36,471 nt of DNA from Flavobacteriales bacterium (GCA_029251005.1 JAQXEE010000068.1:1-36471), one strand, 5' to 3'. Shown: positions 1-9,371, counted from the first letter of the stretch. Notes: generated by a model not told the origin, from the letters alone. Numbers and translations: made by a program.

Positions 1-98
1 AGTTAATTCTTTAAGCATATAAAACTTAAGTAAGCAATAAATCTTAATTAAATCGCTTCTAAAAAATGTAAAAAATATTGAACTATTAAAAAAATACT

Positions 99-136
99 TA
101 TAATTTAAAAAGTAAAGGAATACTTTTTAAATTATA
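99..136. repeat. Perfect 16-bp inverted repeat upstream of the PhoD-like gene
   Basis: Positions 99-114 and 121-136 are exact reverse complements separated by the 6-nt loop AAGGAA. The arms are almost pure A/T, centred on AATTTAAAAAGTA. The repeat ends 20 nt before the ATG at 157, so it sits where a promoter or 5' leader would lie. There is no following T-tract, so it does not look like a typical terminator. It may be an operator, a leader hairpin, or the end of a gene outside the window. Confidence 0.55.
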
Positions 137-156
137 TTTATAGTTACGCCCCCTTT

Positions 157-1782
157 ATGAACAAGTTAAGTATTCTCAGCCTTTTATACATCTTGTACAG
201 TTGTAGCAACTCCGCAGAAGTACTCATTCTTGAAGAAAACAGGACACCTCCTATTAGCTCTCCTTTTCCACAATTAGATCTTATTGCGACTAATGATTGG
301 TGGAATAGAGAGGGAAATCAAATTATAGATGTAAAAGTTCCAAGGAGTGACGTAATAGCATTCGGAATTTATACAGTATCTGTTAATACGTTAAAATTAA
401 CCGCTCAGTTTTTCCCACTCTACCCCTCAGAGACTAGAAAAGTCCGCCTTGAGGTTTTAAGTAAGGGTAAATGGAAGGAGATTCAAAATAAAAAAATCAA
501 CGACATTGGTTGGTCTGCCACTTTTGAAATCAAAAACTGGATAGATTCTATAAACACTCCCTATAGAATATGTCATGGCGACAGCGCTTTTTTTCAAGGA
601 TTAATCAGAAAAAACCCAACCGCTAAAAACGAAATTTTAGTTGCAGCGCTTTCTTGCAATAGTAATACTGACAGAGGAAACAGGGCTAATTATGTTAGAA
701 ATATCAACCACCAAAATCCTGACTTAATTTTCTTTGCTGGTGACCAATCATACGATCATACCGAACATACGGCTGCTTGGTTAAAATTTGGAATGCAATT
801 CAGAGAAATATTCAGAAACAGACCTTGTATCACTATTCCAGATGATCACGATATTGGGCAAGGTAATTTATGGGGAGAAAGTGGAAGAAAAGCGAAGAAC
901 AACTCGGGTATTGACGCTGGGTATTTCCATCCTGCAGAATATATTAAAATGGTAGAAAGATGCCAAACAGCACATCTACCCGCACCATACGATTCAACAC
1001 ATATTAAACAAGACATTAGTGTTTACTATACGAACTTCATACTGGGGGAGATTGACTTTGCTATTTTAGAGGATCGAAAATTTAAATCATGTCCAAAAGG
1101 AAATATCCCTCAATCAGGTCCGAGACCAGATCATATTACGAATGAAAAATACGATCCAAAATCAATTGATTTAAAAGGATTAAAACTATTGGGCGATCGT
1201 CAATTATTATTCTTAAATGAATGGGCGCGCGAAAGAGAAAATAATAAAATGAAAGTTGTTTTGTCACAAACTGGATTTTGCGGGGGAGCTCACCTTCATG
1301 GAAACAAAAAGAATCGACTAATTGCAGACATGGATTCTAACGGATGGCCACAAACCGGAAGAAACCAAGCACTTAAAGCAATAAAAAAAGCCAATGCCAT
1401 TCACATAGCAGGTGATCAGCACATTGCAACCGTGGTTCAACATGGGCTAAATGAATTTGAAGAAGGACCTTGGGCTTTTGTTGTTCCTTCAATTGTTAAC
1501 AATTATTACAGCAGATGGTGGTGGCCAAAGAATGAACTTCCTGGAGAAAACCCACTCGATGTGCTTCCTTGGACGGGGAGGTATAAAGATGGATTTAGTA
1601 ATAAAATCACCATGCATGCTTATGCCAATCCAAATTCCGCTTCCAATGGAGCTGGCTATGGTTTAATTCGATTGAACAAAGCACTAAATAAAGTTACTTT
1701 TGAATGCTGGCCTAGGCACGTTGATGTTTCTGATAGTACTGAAAAACAATTTAAAGGCTGGCCAATAACGATATCACTTTAG
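157..1782 (+). CDS. PhoD-like metallophosphatase lipoprotein (alkaline phosphatase D family)
   Basis: The protein has 541 aa. It begins with a lipoprotein signal peptide ending LYSC (lipid cysteine at residue 16), so it is predicted to be membrane anchored outside the cytoplasm. Metallophosphoesterase motifs of the PhoD type are visible in order: LSCNSNTDRGN, then FFAGDQSYDH, then IPDDHDIGQGNLWG, and near the C-terminus HIAGDQHIATV. These Asp and His residues are the expected metal ligands of a calcineurin-like fold that hydrolyses phosphate mono- or diesters. The gene stands alone, with a 333-nt gap downstream. A role in phosphate scavenging is inferred from the family; I see no recognisable Pho-box-like element. 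The exact substrate cannot be read from the sequence. Confidence 0.8.
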   Translation: MNKLSILSLLYILYSCSNSAEVLILEENRTPPISSPFPQLDLIATNDWWNREGNQIIDVKVPRSDVIAFGIYTVSVNTLKLTAQFFPLYPSETRKVRLEVLSKGKWKEIQNKKINDIGWSATFEIKNWIDSINTPYRICHGDSAFFQGLIRKNPTAKNEILVAALSCNSNTDRGNRANYVRNINHQNPDLIFFAGDQSYDHTEHTAAWLKFGMQFREIFRNRPCITIPDDHDIGQGNLWGESGRKAKNNSGIDAGYFHPAEYIKMVERCQTAHLPAPYDSTHIKQDISVYYTNFILGEIDFAILEDRKFKSCPKGNIPQSGPRPDHITNEKYDPKSIDLKGLKLLGDRQLLFLNEWARERENNKMKVVLSQTGFCGGAHLHGNKKNRLIADMDSNGWPQTGRNQALKAIKKANAIHIAGDQHIATVVQHGLNEFEEGPWAFVVPSIVNNYYSRWWWPKNELPGENPLDVLPWTGRYKDGFSNKITMHAYANPNSASNGAGYGLIRLNKALNKVTFECWPRHVDVSDSTEKQFKGWPITISL

Positions 1783-2115
1783 TGATAAAACTGTTTTTAA
1801 TATGATTATATATCAATTAGCCTTCAACATTGCCTTAAATTAAAACGAGACTATTAACAATAATTGCCCTATTATTTTTTAAAAGTTAACTTTTATCTCT
1901 CATTAAAGTAAGTAACTCCATTAACCCATTTAGACATTATAAAGACCATTAGCGATAAATAAGTTGACGGCCTTAATTGATTGATTTCCAAATTTAAAAT
2001 AGTAAGAGGAGGTTTAATTTTACTCTTTATTAACAACTGTTCATTTCTTCATTAAGAAAACCTTTCGAAATCACTCAATTTTCCCCATTTTTACGATAAG
2101 GTAAAACCCAAGTAA
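1783..2115. other. 333-nt AT-rich intergenic region, no gene recognised
   Basis: This stretch separates the PhoD-like gene from thyA. Stops are frequent in all frames and I find no RNA gene, strong hairpin or exact TAnnTTTG box. It presumably carries the thyA promoter, perhaps near CATTTTTACGATAAG at about 2085-2100, but the match is weak. Confidence 0.4.
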
Positions 2116-2910
2116 ATGAAGCAGTATTTAGATTTAATGCAACACGTTTTAGATAATGGTGTTGAGAAGAGTGACAGAACGGGAACGGGAACTAAAAGTA
2201 TTTTTGGTCATCAAATGAGATTCGACCTAAGCGAAGGGTTTCCATTGGTTACCACTAAGAAATGTCACCTAAGATCTATACTCCACGAATTACTATGGTT
2301 TTTAAAAGGTGACACAAACATTAGCTACCTTAAAGAAAATGGCGTGAAAATATGGGATGAATGGGCCGACGAGGAAGGAAACCTTGGTCCTGTTTACGGT
2401 TACCAATGGAGAAGTTGGCCTTCTGCATCAGGTAAACATATTGATCAAATTACTCAATTGATTGATCAAATTAAAAACACTCCTGATTCACGTAGATTGA
2501 TTGTTAGTGCATGGAATGTTGGAGAAATCGAAAACATGGCTTTACCTCCATGTCATGCTTTTTTCCAGTTTTATGTTGCAGAGGGGAAACTAAGTTGTCA
2601 GTTATACCAAAGAAGTGCAGATATCTTTTTAGGTGTTCCATTTAATATAGCTTCTTATGCTTTATTAACGATGATGGTTGCTCAGGTTTGTAATTTAGAA
2701 CTAGGAGATTTTGTCCACACTTTTGGAGATGCTCACATTTACAGTAATCATTATGAGCAAGCAAATCTTCAATTATCTAGAGAGCTTAAGTCCTTACCTA
2801 CAATGAAAATAAATCCTAATGTGAAAAACATATTTGATTTCAAATATGAAGATTTTGAATTAACAGATTATGAGCCGCACCCACATATTAAAGCTCCTGT
2901 AGCAATTTAA
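2116..2910 (+). CDS. thyA: Thymidylate synthase
   Basis: This 264-aa protein has the standard length of ThyA. It converts dUMP to dTMP using methylene-tetrahydrofolate, releasing dihydrofolate, in the cytoplasm. The active-site motif [11 protein letters not shown] places the catalytic Cys at residue 146, as in E. coli. Other hallmarks are the N-terminal [11 protein letters not shown] phosphate loop, [12 protein letters not shown] (the dUMP/folate site), and the C-terminal end [10 protein letters not shown]. It is followed 12 nt later by folA, whose product recycles the dihydrofolate made here, so the two are very likely co-transcribed. Nothing unusual is seen. Confidence 0.98.
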   Translation: MKQYLDLMQHVLDNGVEKSDRTGTGTKSIFGHQMRFDLSEGFPLVTTKKCHLRSILHELLWFLKGDTNISYLKENGVKIWDEWADEEGNLGPVYGYQWRSWPSASGKHIDQITQLIDQIKNTPDSRRLIVSAWNVGEIENMALPPCHAFFQFYVAEGKLSCQLYQRSADIFLGVPFNIASYALLTMMVAQVCNLELGDFVHTFGDAHIYSNHYEQANLQLSRELKSLPTMKINPNVKNIFDFKYEDFELTDYEPHPHIKAPVAI

Positions 2911-2922
2911 GTTAAAACAAGA

Positions 2923-3429
2923 ATGGAAGTTATTTTAATAGTTGCTATTGCAAAACCAAACAATGGAATTGGTAAAGCCAATGACTTATTATGGCATTTA
3001 CCTGCTGATATGAAATTCTTTCGTTCTCAAACGACTGGTTTCCCTGTTATTACAGGACGTAAAAACTATGAAAGTATTCCTGAGAAATTTAGACCTTTAC
3101 CCAATCGGGAAAACATTGTAATAACCCGTCAAGATATTACATACGAAAATACGGATGTATGTTCTTCTATCGAGGATGCATTAAGAATAGCTAAATCATA
3201 TAAAAAAAATAAAGCTTACATTATAGGCGGAGGTCAAATTTACAAACAATGTTTAGAATCTAATTTAATAGATAAATTAGTGATCACTTGGGTTGACGCT
3301 GAACTTGATGCTGATGTTTTTTTTCTACAAATTGATGACTCTACTTGGACTATTACATCGGAAGAGAAACATAACTCTGATGAGAAAAACACTTACTCTT
3401 ACGCGTTTACGGAGTATTCAAAACGCTAA
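2923..3429 (+). CDS. folA: Dihydrofolate reductase
   Basis: This is a 168-aa DHFR reducing dihydrofolate to tetrahydrofolate with NADPH. Visible landmarks are the N-terminal strand ILIVAIAKPNNGIGKAND, the substrate site with Trp24 and the acidic Asp29 (LWHLPADMKFF), the NADPH-binding GRKNYESIP segment near residues 45-53, and IIGGGQIY. It lies 12 nt after thyA, forming the classical thyA-folA pair. The start ATG gives the usual short N-terminus. Family assignment is firm. Confidence 0.97.
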   Translation: MEVILIVAIAKPNNGIGKANDLLWHLPADMKFFRSQTTGFPVITGRKNYESIPEKFRPLPNRENIVITRQDITYENTDVCSSIEDALRIAKSYKKNKAYIIGGGQIYKQCLESNLIDKLVITWVDAELDADVFFLQIDDSTWTITSEEKHNSDEKNTYSYAFTEYSKR

Positions 3430-3474
3430 GACAACAGATTTTTAATCTCTTCGTCTTTATAAAAAACGGAATAT

Positions 3475-4257
3475 ATGAAAAAGTCAATTTTCATCTTAGC
3501 CTTTATCTCTATCTTCATCAGCTGTAAAGATGATGAAAAAGAGATTTATACACAATCAGCAAGAGATGCTGCCCTTGCTGAACAGCTTACTCTTGATGCC
3601 TTGAAAGAGGTTTTATTAATTACACCTGACTTTGTTATTAACGAGACTTACACTAAGGATAGTAACATTATAGTTTCTGCAACACCTGATATTTCAAACA
3701 GCACTTACCCCAAAACAATAACAATCGATTATGGTGAAGGCGTAACTGGAATTTTAGGAAAAGAACGCCAAGGAAAATTACACGTAACCATTAATTCAGG
3801 CACTGTAATTACCGAAAACCTGAAGATCGAATTTGATGAATATTTCTCTGCTGGAACTCAACTTATTGGGAGTGTAAACCATGTTTATGATAATGGATAC
3901 GAATCTGAAATTTTAGATGACGGTCTATCTCTTATTAACGCAAACGGAACAATGAAATGGAATGGAACTTTCTCTCTCACTCCAAATTCGAATAATGGAA
4001 CTGTTAATATTAGTGACGATTCCTACAATTTCACTTGCAACACTGTAGGTGTTGACTTTTCACAAACAACCTTTACATTTAATTCTTCTACGGAACATTT
4101 AATTAATTTTGCATGTACTCATATGATTACAAAGGGAACATCTAAACTAGCTCCAAATGGTGAAAAGACTCAAACAGTGAATTTTGGAACGGGTGGTTGT
4201 GATGGGACAGCTGCAATATCTCAATCTAATGGGGACTCTAAAAGTTTTACTTTTTAA
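3475..4257 (+). CDS. Surface-type lipoprotein of unknown function
   Basis: This 260-aa protein carries a lipoprotein signal peptide ending IFISC (Cys17), followed directly by KDDEKE. A Lys and acidic run after the lipid cysteine resembles the lipoprotein export signal that sends Bacteroidota lipoproteins to the outer face of the outer membrane, so surface exposure is inferred. The remainder is Thr/Ser/Asn-rich and probably beta-structured, with cysteines near the C-terminus (SYNFTCNTVG, NFACTHM, GGCDGTAA). I do not recognise a named domain. It lies 45 nt after folA in the same direction and may be read through from thyA-folA, although a functional link is not evident. It meets priA tail to tail, 5 nt apart, with no clear terminator between them. 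Confidence 0.7.
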   Translation: MKKSIFILAFISIFISCKDDEKEIYTQSARDAALAEQLTLDALKEVLLITPDFVINETYTKDSNIIVSATPDISNSTYPKTITIDYGEGVTGILGKERQGKLHVTINSGTVITENLKIEFDEYFSAGTQLIGSVNHVYDNGYESEILDDGLSLINANGTMKWNGTFSLTPNSNNGTVNISDDSYNFTCNTVGVDFSQTTFTFNSSTEHLINFACTHMITKGTSKLAPNGEKTQTVNFGTGGCDGTAAISQSNGDSKSFTF

Positions 4258-4262
4258 CTTAA

Positions 4263-6725
4263 TTACTGGGGATCAACATCTACAATTACTCTAACATATT
4301 TAAAGGACGCATCCTTTTTGTATATATTTATCCAGTTTTGAATAATCTTTTTAATATTCTTAATTGAGATTTCTTTTTCTACTTTTATAAGAATTTTCTT
4401 ATTGTAAAGATTGTTAATCCGCGCTACTCCAGGATACTCCGGACCTAAAATTCGCTCTTCACCAATTTCTCGTCTTAGGTTTATTGCAAAACCATCACAA
4501 CATGCATCTAGTACTGTTCGATCTCTAAAACGAAAGGTTAATGAAATTAATCTAAAAAATGGGGGATAGCCAAAGTTTCTCCTATTTAAAATTTCGGTAT
4601 TGAACATATTCAGATAATCGTTATCCATTACATCTCGAATTGTTGTATGATGTGGATTATGGGATTGAATAATCACTTTACCTCTTTTAACTTTTCTACC
4701 TGCTCTTCCTGAAACTTGCGCCATTAATTGGTAAGCTCTTTCAAAAGCTCTAAAATCGGGGTAATATAGCATTTGATCCGCGTTAAGAACACCCACTAAA
4801 CTTACATTATCAAAATCCAGTCCCTTGGTAACCATTTGAGTACCAACTAATATATCAACCTCTTTATCTTCAAACTGAGTAATTAAATTCTGATAAGCGT
4901 GTTTACCCCTTGTAGTATCTAAATCCATTCTAGATACTTTTGCTGAAGGAAATACTTTTTTTACTTCTTCTTCAATTTTTTCAGTACCAAAACCTCTCAT
5001 ATCTGTTTCTACACTCCCACATGCAGTACAGGTCACTTCTACCTTCTCTATATATCCACAATAATGACATCTTAATAAATTAGAGTATTTATGATAAGTT
5101 AAACTTACATCACAACGCTTACACTGCTGAATATGTCCGCATGTGAAACACTCTAACATAGGCGCAAATCCACGTCTGTTTTGAAACAAAATAATTTGTT
5201 CACCACGTTCCAATGCTTCGTCTATATTATTTTTTAGAATCTCCGTAAAAAGAGAAACCATTTTTTTCTTTTTCTTTTCTTCTTTTAAATCCCCACACTG
5301 AATCTCGGGTAACTGAATCCCTCCGTACCGAGTATTTAATTCCACCAATCCATATTTACCCGATTTTGCATTAAAGTAAGACTCTACCGATGGCGTTGCA
5401 CTTCCCAATAAAACTTTTGCTTTGTGCATTTTAGCTAGGAGAATAGCCATATCTCTACCATGGTATCTTGGTGCAGGGTCAAATTGTTTAAACGTGTTTT
5501 CATGCTCCTCATCAACAATCACTAATCCCAAATTAGAGAAAGGTAGAAACATACAAGACCGAGCTCCTAAAACTACTTTAAATTTAGAATTTGGCTTTAA
5601 AAGCTCATTCCAAATCTCCACTCTTTCATTCAGGTTAAACTTTGAATGGTATACTCCTACAGCGTCACCAAACACTTTTTGTAATCGGGTAATAATTTGC
5701 GTTGTGAGTGCTATTTCGGGCAATAAATAACAAACTTGTCGTCCTTCATCAATTGCTTCTTGAATTAATTGAATATACACTTCAGTTTTACCACTACCTG
5801 TAATACCGTGAAAAAGTACAACATCCTGCTTTTCATATGCACTCTTTATTTCCTTGTAAGCTAGATCTTGCTCATTACTTAGTTTAGGTAAAGCTTTTAT
5901 TTCGCCTTGATAGTTACTCAAACGTCCCTCCCCATCATCAAAAATTTCAAACACACCTTTCTTACCCATTGAATTAACTACAGCTGCGGTTGTATTGTAC
6001 TTTTTTGTTAACTGTGATCTTTTAATTTTAAAATTTTTAAAATCAACTCCTTTATCGCCTATTAACTGTAATAGTAAATCTTGCTGTTTAGGGGCTGATT
6101 TCAGCACATCAAAAGCATTATTTAAAGATTCTTTATTTGGATAATTCTCCTTATCAAAAGCTACAAAAGTTCTTACTTTCGGTTTATATTTCTCCTTTAT
6201 TTCTTCTTCTAAAACGATAACTGATTTCTCGTAAAGACTCTTTATGATTTTGTGAATATTTTTAATCCCTAAAATATTTGAAATATCATCTAAAGATAAA
6301 ATAGGTTGTATTTGAAGTGCTTCTGCAATTAAATATTCCTTGTCATCCAATATAGATAGATCAATATTTTCGTCGGAATTTAGCAAAACCTTAGTTTCGT
6401 TCACCAGCTTAAACCCAGAAGGCAAAGCTGCATTCATCACATCTCCAGGAGCACACATATAATAGTCTGCCATCCAATCCCATAGTTTAAGTTGAATTTC
6501 GTTTACAATAGGATAATCATCCAGTACGAAATCGATGCCTTTTGCTTGGTATTCTTTGGGGGGTGTTGAATGAATTTTATGAATAATAGCTGTGTAATGC
6601 TTCGACCGTCCAAACTTTACCACCACCCGCTTACCAACAGCTAAATCGAGAACATGTTCTTCTTCAACAAAATATGTAAAGAGGTTAGGTAATGGAACAG
6701 GAACAATTACATCTACAAATACCAT
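4263..6725 (-). CDS. priA: Primosomal protein N' (replication restart helicase PriA)
   Basis: The protein has 820 aa, a typical length for Bacteroidota PriA. It binds stalled forks and reloads the replicative helicase. The order is an N-terminal DNA-binding domain (about 1-110), a winged-helix-like part, and a superfamily 2 helicase core with Walker A GITGSGKT (307-314) and Walker B DEEH (405-408). The PriA-specific zinc module follows, with eight cysteines (526, 529, 535, 538, 553, 556, 566, 569), then the second helicase lobe (TQMVTKGLDF; QVSGRAGR) and a C-terminal domain. It starts 20 nt after pfkA on the same strand and may be co-transcribed with it, though the two are functionally unrelated. 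All key residues are present. Confidence 0.97.
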   Translation of the reverse strand: MVFVDVIVPVPLPNLFTYFVEEEHVLDLAVGKRVVVKFGRSKHYTAIIHKIHSTPPKEYQAKGIDFVLDDYPIVNEIQLKLWDWMADYYMCAPGDVMNAALPSGFKLVNETKVLLNSDENIDLSILDDKEYLIAEALQIQPILSLDDISNILGIKNIHKIIKSLYEKSVIVLEEEIKEKYKPKVRTFVAFDKENYPNKESLNNAFDVLKSAPKQQDLLLQLIGDKGVDFKNFKIKRSQLTKKYNTTAAVVNSMGKKGVFEIFDDGEGRLSNYQGEIKALPKLSNEQDLAYKEIKSAYEKQDVVLFHGITGSGKTEVYIQLIQEAIDEGRQVCYLLPEIALTTQIITRLQKVFGDAVGVYHSKFNLNERVEIWNELLKPNSKFKVVLGARSCMFLPFSNLGLVIVDEEHENTFKQFDPAPRYHGRDMAILLAKMHKAKVLLGSATPSVESYFNAKSGKYGLVELNTRYGGIQLPEIQCGDLKEEKKKKKMVSLFTEILKNNIDEALERGEQIILFQNRRGFAPMLECFTCGHIQQCKRCDVSLTYHKYSNLLRCHYCGYIEKVEVTCTACGSVETDMRGFGTEKIEEEVKKVFPSAKVSRMDLDTTRGKHAYQNLITQFEDKEVDILVGTQMVTKGLDFDNVSLVGVLNADQMLYYPDFRAFERAYQLMAQVSGRAGRKVKRGKVIIQSHNPHHTTIRDVMDNDYLNMFNTEILNRRNFGYPPFFRLISLTFRFRDRTVLDACCDGFAINLRREIGEERILGPEYPGVARINNLYNKKILIKVEKEISIKNIKKIIQNWINIYKKDASFKYVRVIVDVDPQ

Positions 6726-6745
6726 TAAACTAACTTAATGAAAAT

Positions 6746-7720
6746 TTAAATAGAAAGTATATCGATCATTTGCAAAAGCTGACTATCTATTTTTTCTTGA
6801 TTTTTTATTGCTTTTGAAAACGGAGTATGCGCAACGTGATCATTTACTATTCCAATCATAACACCACGCTGACCGTCAATTAAAGCTTGCACAGCCTCTA
6901 AGCCCATTTGACTAGCCCTTACACGCTCCATGCAAGTAGGGCTGCCTCCTCTTTGAATGTGTCCTAAAACAACAACACGAATATCATATCCAGCGCATTT
7001 TTGCTTAAGTTCTGATGCAACTTCAGCCGCATTGCCTTCTTTCGCTCCTTCAGCTACAATAATTATGTTACTCAATTTCTTTCGTTTTCCACCATTATTC
7101 ATCCTCTCAACAATAGCTCCCAACAAATCTTCTTCACTTTCTGGATAAAGAATTGCTTCCGCTCCACAACCAATCCCGGCTCTTAGAGCAATAAACCCAG
7201 CGTCTTTACCCATGACTTCAACTACAAATAATCGATTGTGAGAATCAGCAGTGTCTCTTATTTTATCAACGGCTTCTACTACAGTATTTATAGCCGTGTC
7301 ATATCCAATTGTAAAATCTGTGCCAACTAAATCATTATCAATCGTTCCTGGAAGACCTACAATTGGAAAGTCAAATTCTTCAATAAAAATACTTGCTCCA
7401 GTAAAACTTCCATCGCCACCAATAACTACTAAGGCTTGGATTCCTTCGGCTTTCAAGTTCTTAAAAGCCATTTTTCGTCCTTCAGTTGTTCTAAATCCAT
7501 CGCTTCTCATACTTTTAAGTATGGTGCCACCCCTTTGTAAAATATTCGCTACGGAATGTGCGTCTAAATCAACAAAATCAGCTTCAATAAGTCCATCATA
7601 TCCCCTCTTTACACCCACAACTTCTAGCCCGTGAAAACTAGCTGTACGAACAACAGCTCTCACAGCTGCATTCATTCCTGGTGAATCTCCTCCTGATGTT
7701 AAAACTCCGATTTTTTTCAT
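6746..7720 (-). CDS. pfkA: ATP-dependent 6-phosphofructokinase
   Basis: This is a 324-aa bacterial-type PFK converting fructose 6-phosphate and ATP to fructose 1,6-bisphosphate in glycolysis. Motifs seen are TSGGDSPGMNAAVR (residues 8-21), GGDGSF (101-106) and PGTIDND (124-130), where Asp128 is the catalytic base. Gly at 104 and at 125 is the pattern of ATP-dependent enzymes; pyrophosphate-dependent ones usually have Asp and Lys there. A late GHIQRGGSP segment is also present. It is the first gene of a - strand pair with priA. An exact TAnnTTTG box lies about 44 nt upstream of the ATG. Confidence 0.98.
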   Translation of the reverse strand: MKKIGVLTSGGDSPGMNAAVRAVVRTASFHGLEVVGVKRGYDGLIEADFVDLDAHSVANILQRGGTILKSMRSDGFRTTEGRKMAFKNLKAEGIQALVVIGGDGSFTGASIFIEEFDFPIVGLPGTIDNDLVGTDFTIGYDTAINTVVEAVDKIRDTADSHNRLFVVEVMGKDAGFIALRAGIGCGAEAILYPESEEDLLGAIVERMNNGGKRKKLSNIIIVAEGAKEGNAAEVASELKQKCAGYDIRVVVLGHIQRGGSPTCMERVRASQMGLEAVQALIDGQRGVMIGIVNDHVAHTPFSKAIKNQEKIDSQLLQMIDILSI

Positions 7721-7764
7721 AAGTAAAGCATTGAAAATGTTAGTCCAAAATAGAGGACAGCATG

Positions 7765-7772
7765 CAAAAGTA
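7765..7772 (-). promoter_or_regulatory. Candidate -7 box of the pfkA promoter
   Basis: Reading on the - strand, TACTTTTG matches the Bacteroidota TAnnTTTG box exactly and lies about 44 nt upstream of the pfkA ATG. No TTG is found at the expected -33 spacing, so the support is partial. Confidence 0.4.
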
Positions 7773-7921
7773 ATTAATCTTAATTAGATTTTAAAAGCCG
7801 GATTGAAATAACTTATCAGAAACCCTCATTAAAGCCATTATATTTACCCTGAAATGATGAAGGATTAAATAAAATTATTCTATATTTACGTCATTTAATG
7901 GACTAACTATTCCATAACTTT

Positions 7922-8842
7922 ATGAAAAGTAGTAAAAGTATTTTAAAAGGAATCAGCGTAATAGTAATGGGAAGTTTAGTGCTCGTTGGGTGTACACCTG
8001 ACACACCAACTAAAGACACTGACAACGTTGAAACGACAAAGGTTAATGAACCAAAAAAAGTTGTAATCTCACCAGCCACGAAAGTAGACGGTGCTATGTT
8101 TAGTATTCCATCTCCAATTCAGTTAGGTGGAATTATAAAAAAGTCAGGAGTTCCTTACAACAAAGACCTTCTTAATAACCCTAAAAACTCTGATCAATAC
8201 GTTGATTTAGTTAGTCAATCGCTAAACCTAGGTGTTTATGGTGCCGACTTGGGCTATTGTGCGTTATATGATAAACAACAAGAATCAATTGGTTTCATGA
8301 AATCAGCTCAAGGCCTTAGTGAAATATTAGGTATTTCTGATGCTTTCGACATGGTAACAATTCAAGCTATCGAAAGAAACTTAGACAACAAAGATTCTTT
8401 GTTATATGTTATTTCTAACTCGTATAGAAAAGCTGATGACTTTTTACAAACAAGCGACAGAAAGCACATTGGAGCATTAATTATTGTTGGTGGATGGATT
8501 GAAAGTTTAAACTTTGCTGGTGCCTTAGGAATAGAAAAGAAGACGGAAAACGTAGTTGATATGATAGGAATGCAAAAGCATACCATCAATACAATTTTAG
8601 ACAAAATGCTTGAACGCTATATTGCTGAGCCTGGAGTTGAAGAAGTTTACAATGATTTAGACGATATTCGTATGTCATTTGAAAAAGTAAACATCAAGTA
8701 TGAATATATCAAGCCAAACGTAAACAAAGAAAAGAAAGTCACTACAATCAAGTCTAAAACTAGTATTGAAATGACGGATGAGGTTTTTAAAGAAATCGTA
8801 GAAAAAATTGCCACTCTAAGAGCAAAAATAATTAATGCTTAA
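7922..8842 (+). CDS. Conserved Bacteroidota lipoprotein, function unknown
   Basis: This 306-aa protein has a lipoprotein signal peptide ending LVGC (Cys24) and a Thr/Asp-rich linker. The mature part is largely helical and contains SPIQLGGIIKKSGVPY and LNLGVYGADLGYCALYDKQ. I recall similar proteins as conserved hypotheticals across Bacteroidota; no enzymatic motif is visible. It is followed 24 nt later by another exported protein, and the pair is closed by a strong terminator, so they probably form one transcription unit. Its role, perhaps in the cell envelope, is inference only. Confidence 0.7.
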   Translation: MKSSKSILKGISVIVMGSLVLVGCTPDTPTKDTDNVETTKVNEPKKVVISPATKVDGAMFSIPSPIQLGGIIKKSGVPYNKDLLNNPKNSDQYVDLVSQSLNLGVYGADLGYCALYDKQQESIGFMKSAQGLSEILGISDAFDMVTIQAIERNLDNKDSLLYVISNSYRKADDFLQTSDRKHIGALIIVGGWIESLNFAGALGIEKKTENVVDMIGMQKHTINTILDKMLERYIAEPGVEEVYNDLDDIRMSFEKVNIKYEYIKPNVNKEKKVTTIKSKTSIEMTDEVFKEIVEKIATLRAKIINA

Positions 8843-8866
8843 GAGATTTAGGAAAACATTGAAATC

Positions 8867-9286
8867 ATGAAAAAATTAATTGCTTTATTCTCGTTATTAA
8901 TCGCTGTAGGGACTTATCAAACTAAAGCTCAGTGTGACACAATTGCTAATTATTGCCATAAAAATAACTTTACTGTAGATTACGTTTCTGACGGTCAAAA
9001 TTACAGAGCTTTATTATTTGGTGACCAAGAAGCTGAATTTGAAACTACTTTTTTTGGGGGAGTTACGTATAGAGTTGGTGCTTGTACAGGGTTTTCGCAA
9101 GGAAACTTAATTTTCACTGTCAAGGATTTAAATAACAATACTTTATTCGACAGTATGGAGCAACAAAACGCATCTTATTGGGATTTTAGTGTTGAAAACA
9201 CTGTTACACTTAAGATTAGCGCAAAGTTAGATGCTTTAGAAGCACCATCAGGGTGTGCTACAATCCTAATCGGATTTAAGCAATAA
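8867..9286 (+). CDS. Small exported protein, function unknown
   Basis: This 139-aa protein has a clear Sec signal peptide (KKLIALFSLLIAVG, cleavage likely after TKAQ), leaving a secreted domain of about 117 residues. The mature part holds four cysteines (CDTIANYC near its start, GACTG and GCAT later) and alternating hydrophobic and polar strands, which suggests a small disulphide-stabilised beta-sandwich. The FFGGVTYRVGACTG and ILIGFKQ segments look like a conserved Bacteroidota family, but I cannot name it. It follows the 7922 lipoprotein in the same direction and is followed by a rho-independent terminator 24 nt after its stop. Confidence 0.7.
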   Translation: MKKLIALFSLLIAVGTYQTKAQCDTIANYCHKNNFTVDYVSDGQNYRALLFGDQEAEFETTFFGGVTYRVGACTGFSQGNLIFTVKDLNNNTLFDSMEQQNASYWDFSVENTVTLKISAKLDALEAPSGCATILIGFKQ

Positions 9287-9309
9287 TTAATATTACAATT
9301 TTTTGAAAC

Positions 9310-9341
9310 AAAGGGATTGTTACCAGCGTAACAATCCCTTT
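9310..9341 (+). terminator. Strong rho-independent terminator
   Basis: A perfect 14-bp stem (9310-9323 with 9328-9341, core GGGATTGTTAC) closes on the 4-nt loop CAGC and runs into a T-tract. It ends the two-gene unit of exported proteins and insulates the ABC transporter gene that follows. The A-tract on the left side could allow some activity on the other strand. Confidence 0.9.
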
Positions 9342-9355
9342 TTAGTTATGTATTA

Positions 9356-9371
9356 ACCAACTCTAGTTGGT
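9356..9371. repeat. Inverted repeat just before the ABC transporter start codon
   Basis: ACCAACT and AGTTGGT form a 7-bp inverted repeat around a 2-nt centre, flanked by outer ATTAA/TTAAT arms. It lies 8 nt before the ATG at 9380. It could be a protein-binding site or a structure in the 5' leader; which is unknown. Confidence 0.4.

Noticed and set aside
1783-2115. Possible RNA gene or riboswitch before thyA
   Set aside because: The stretch is very AT-rich and I found no stable stem-loop set or conserved riboswitch pattern.
7251-7634. 127-codon open frame on the + strand opposite pfkA
   Set aside because: It is antisense to a strongly conserved enzyme and its translation is Ser/Pro/Thr-rich without any domain, as expected of a shadow frame.
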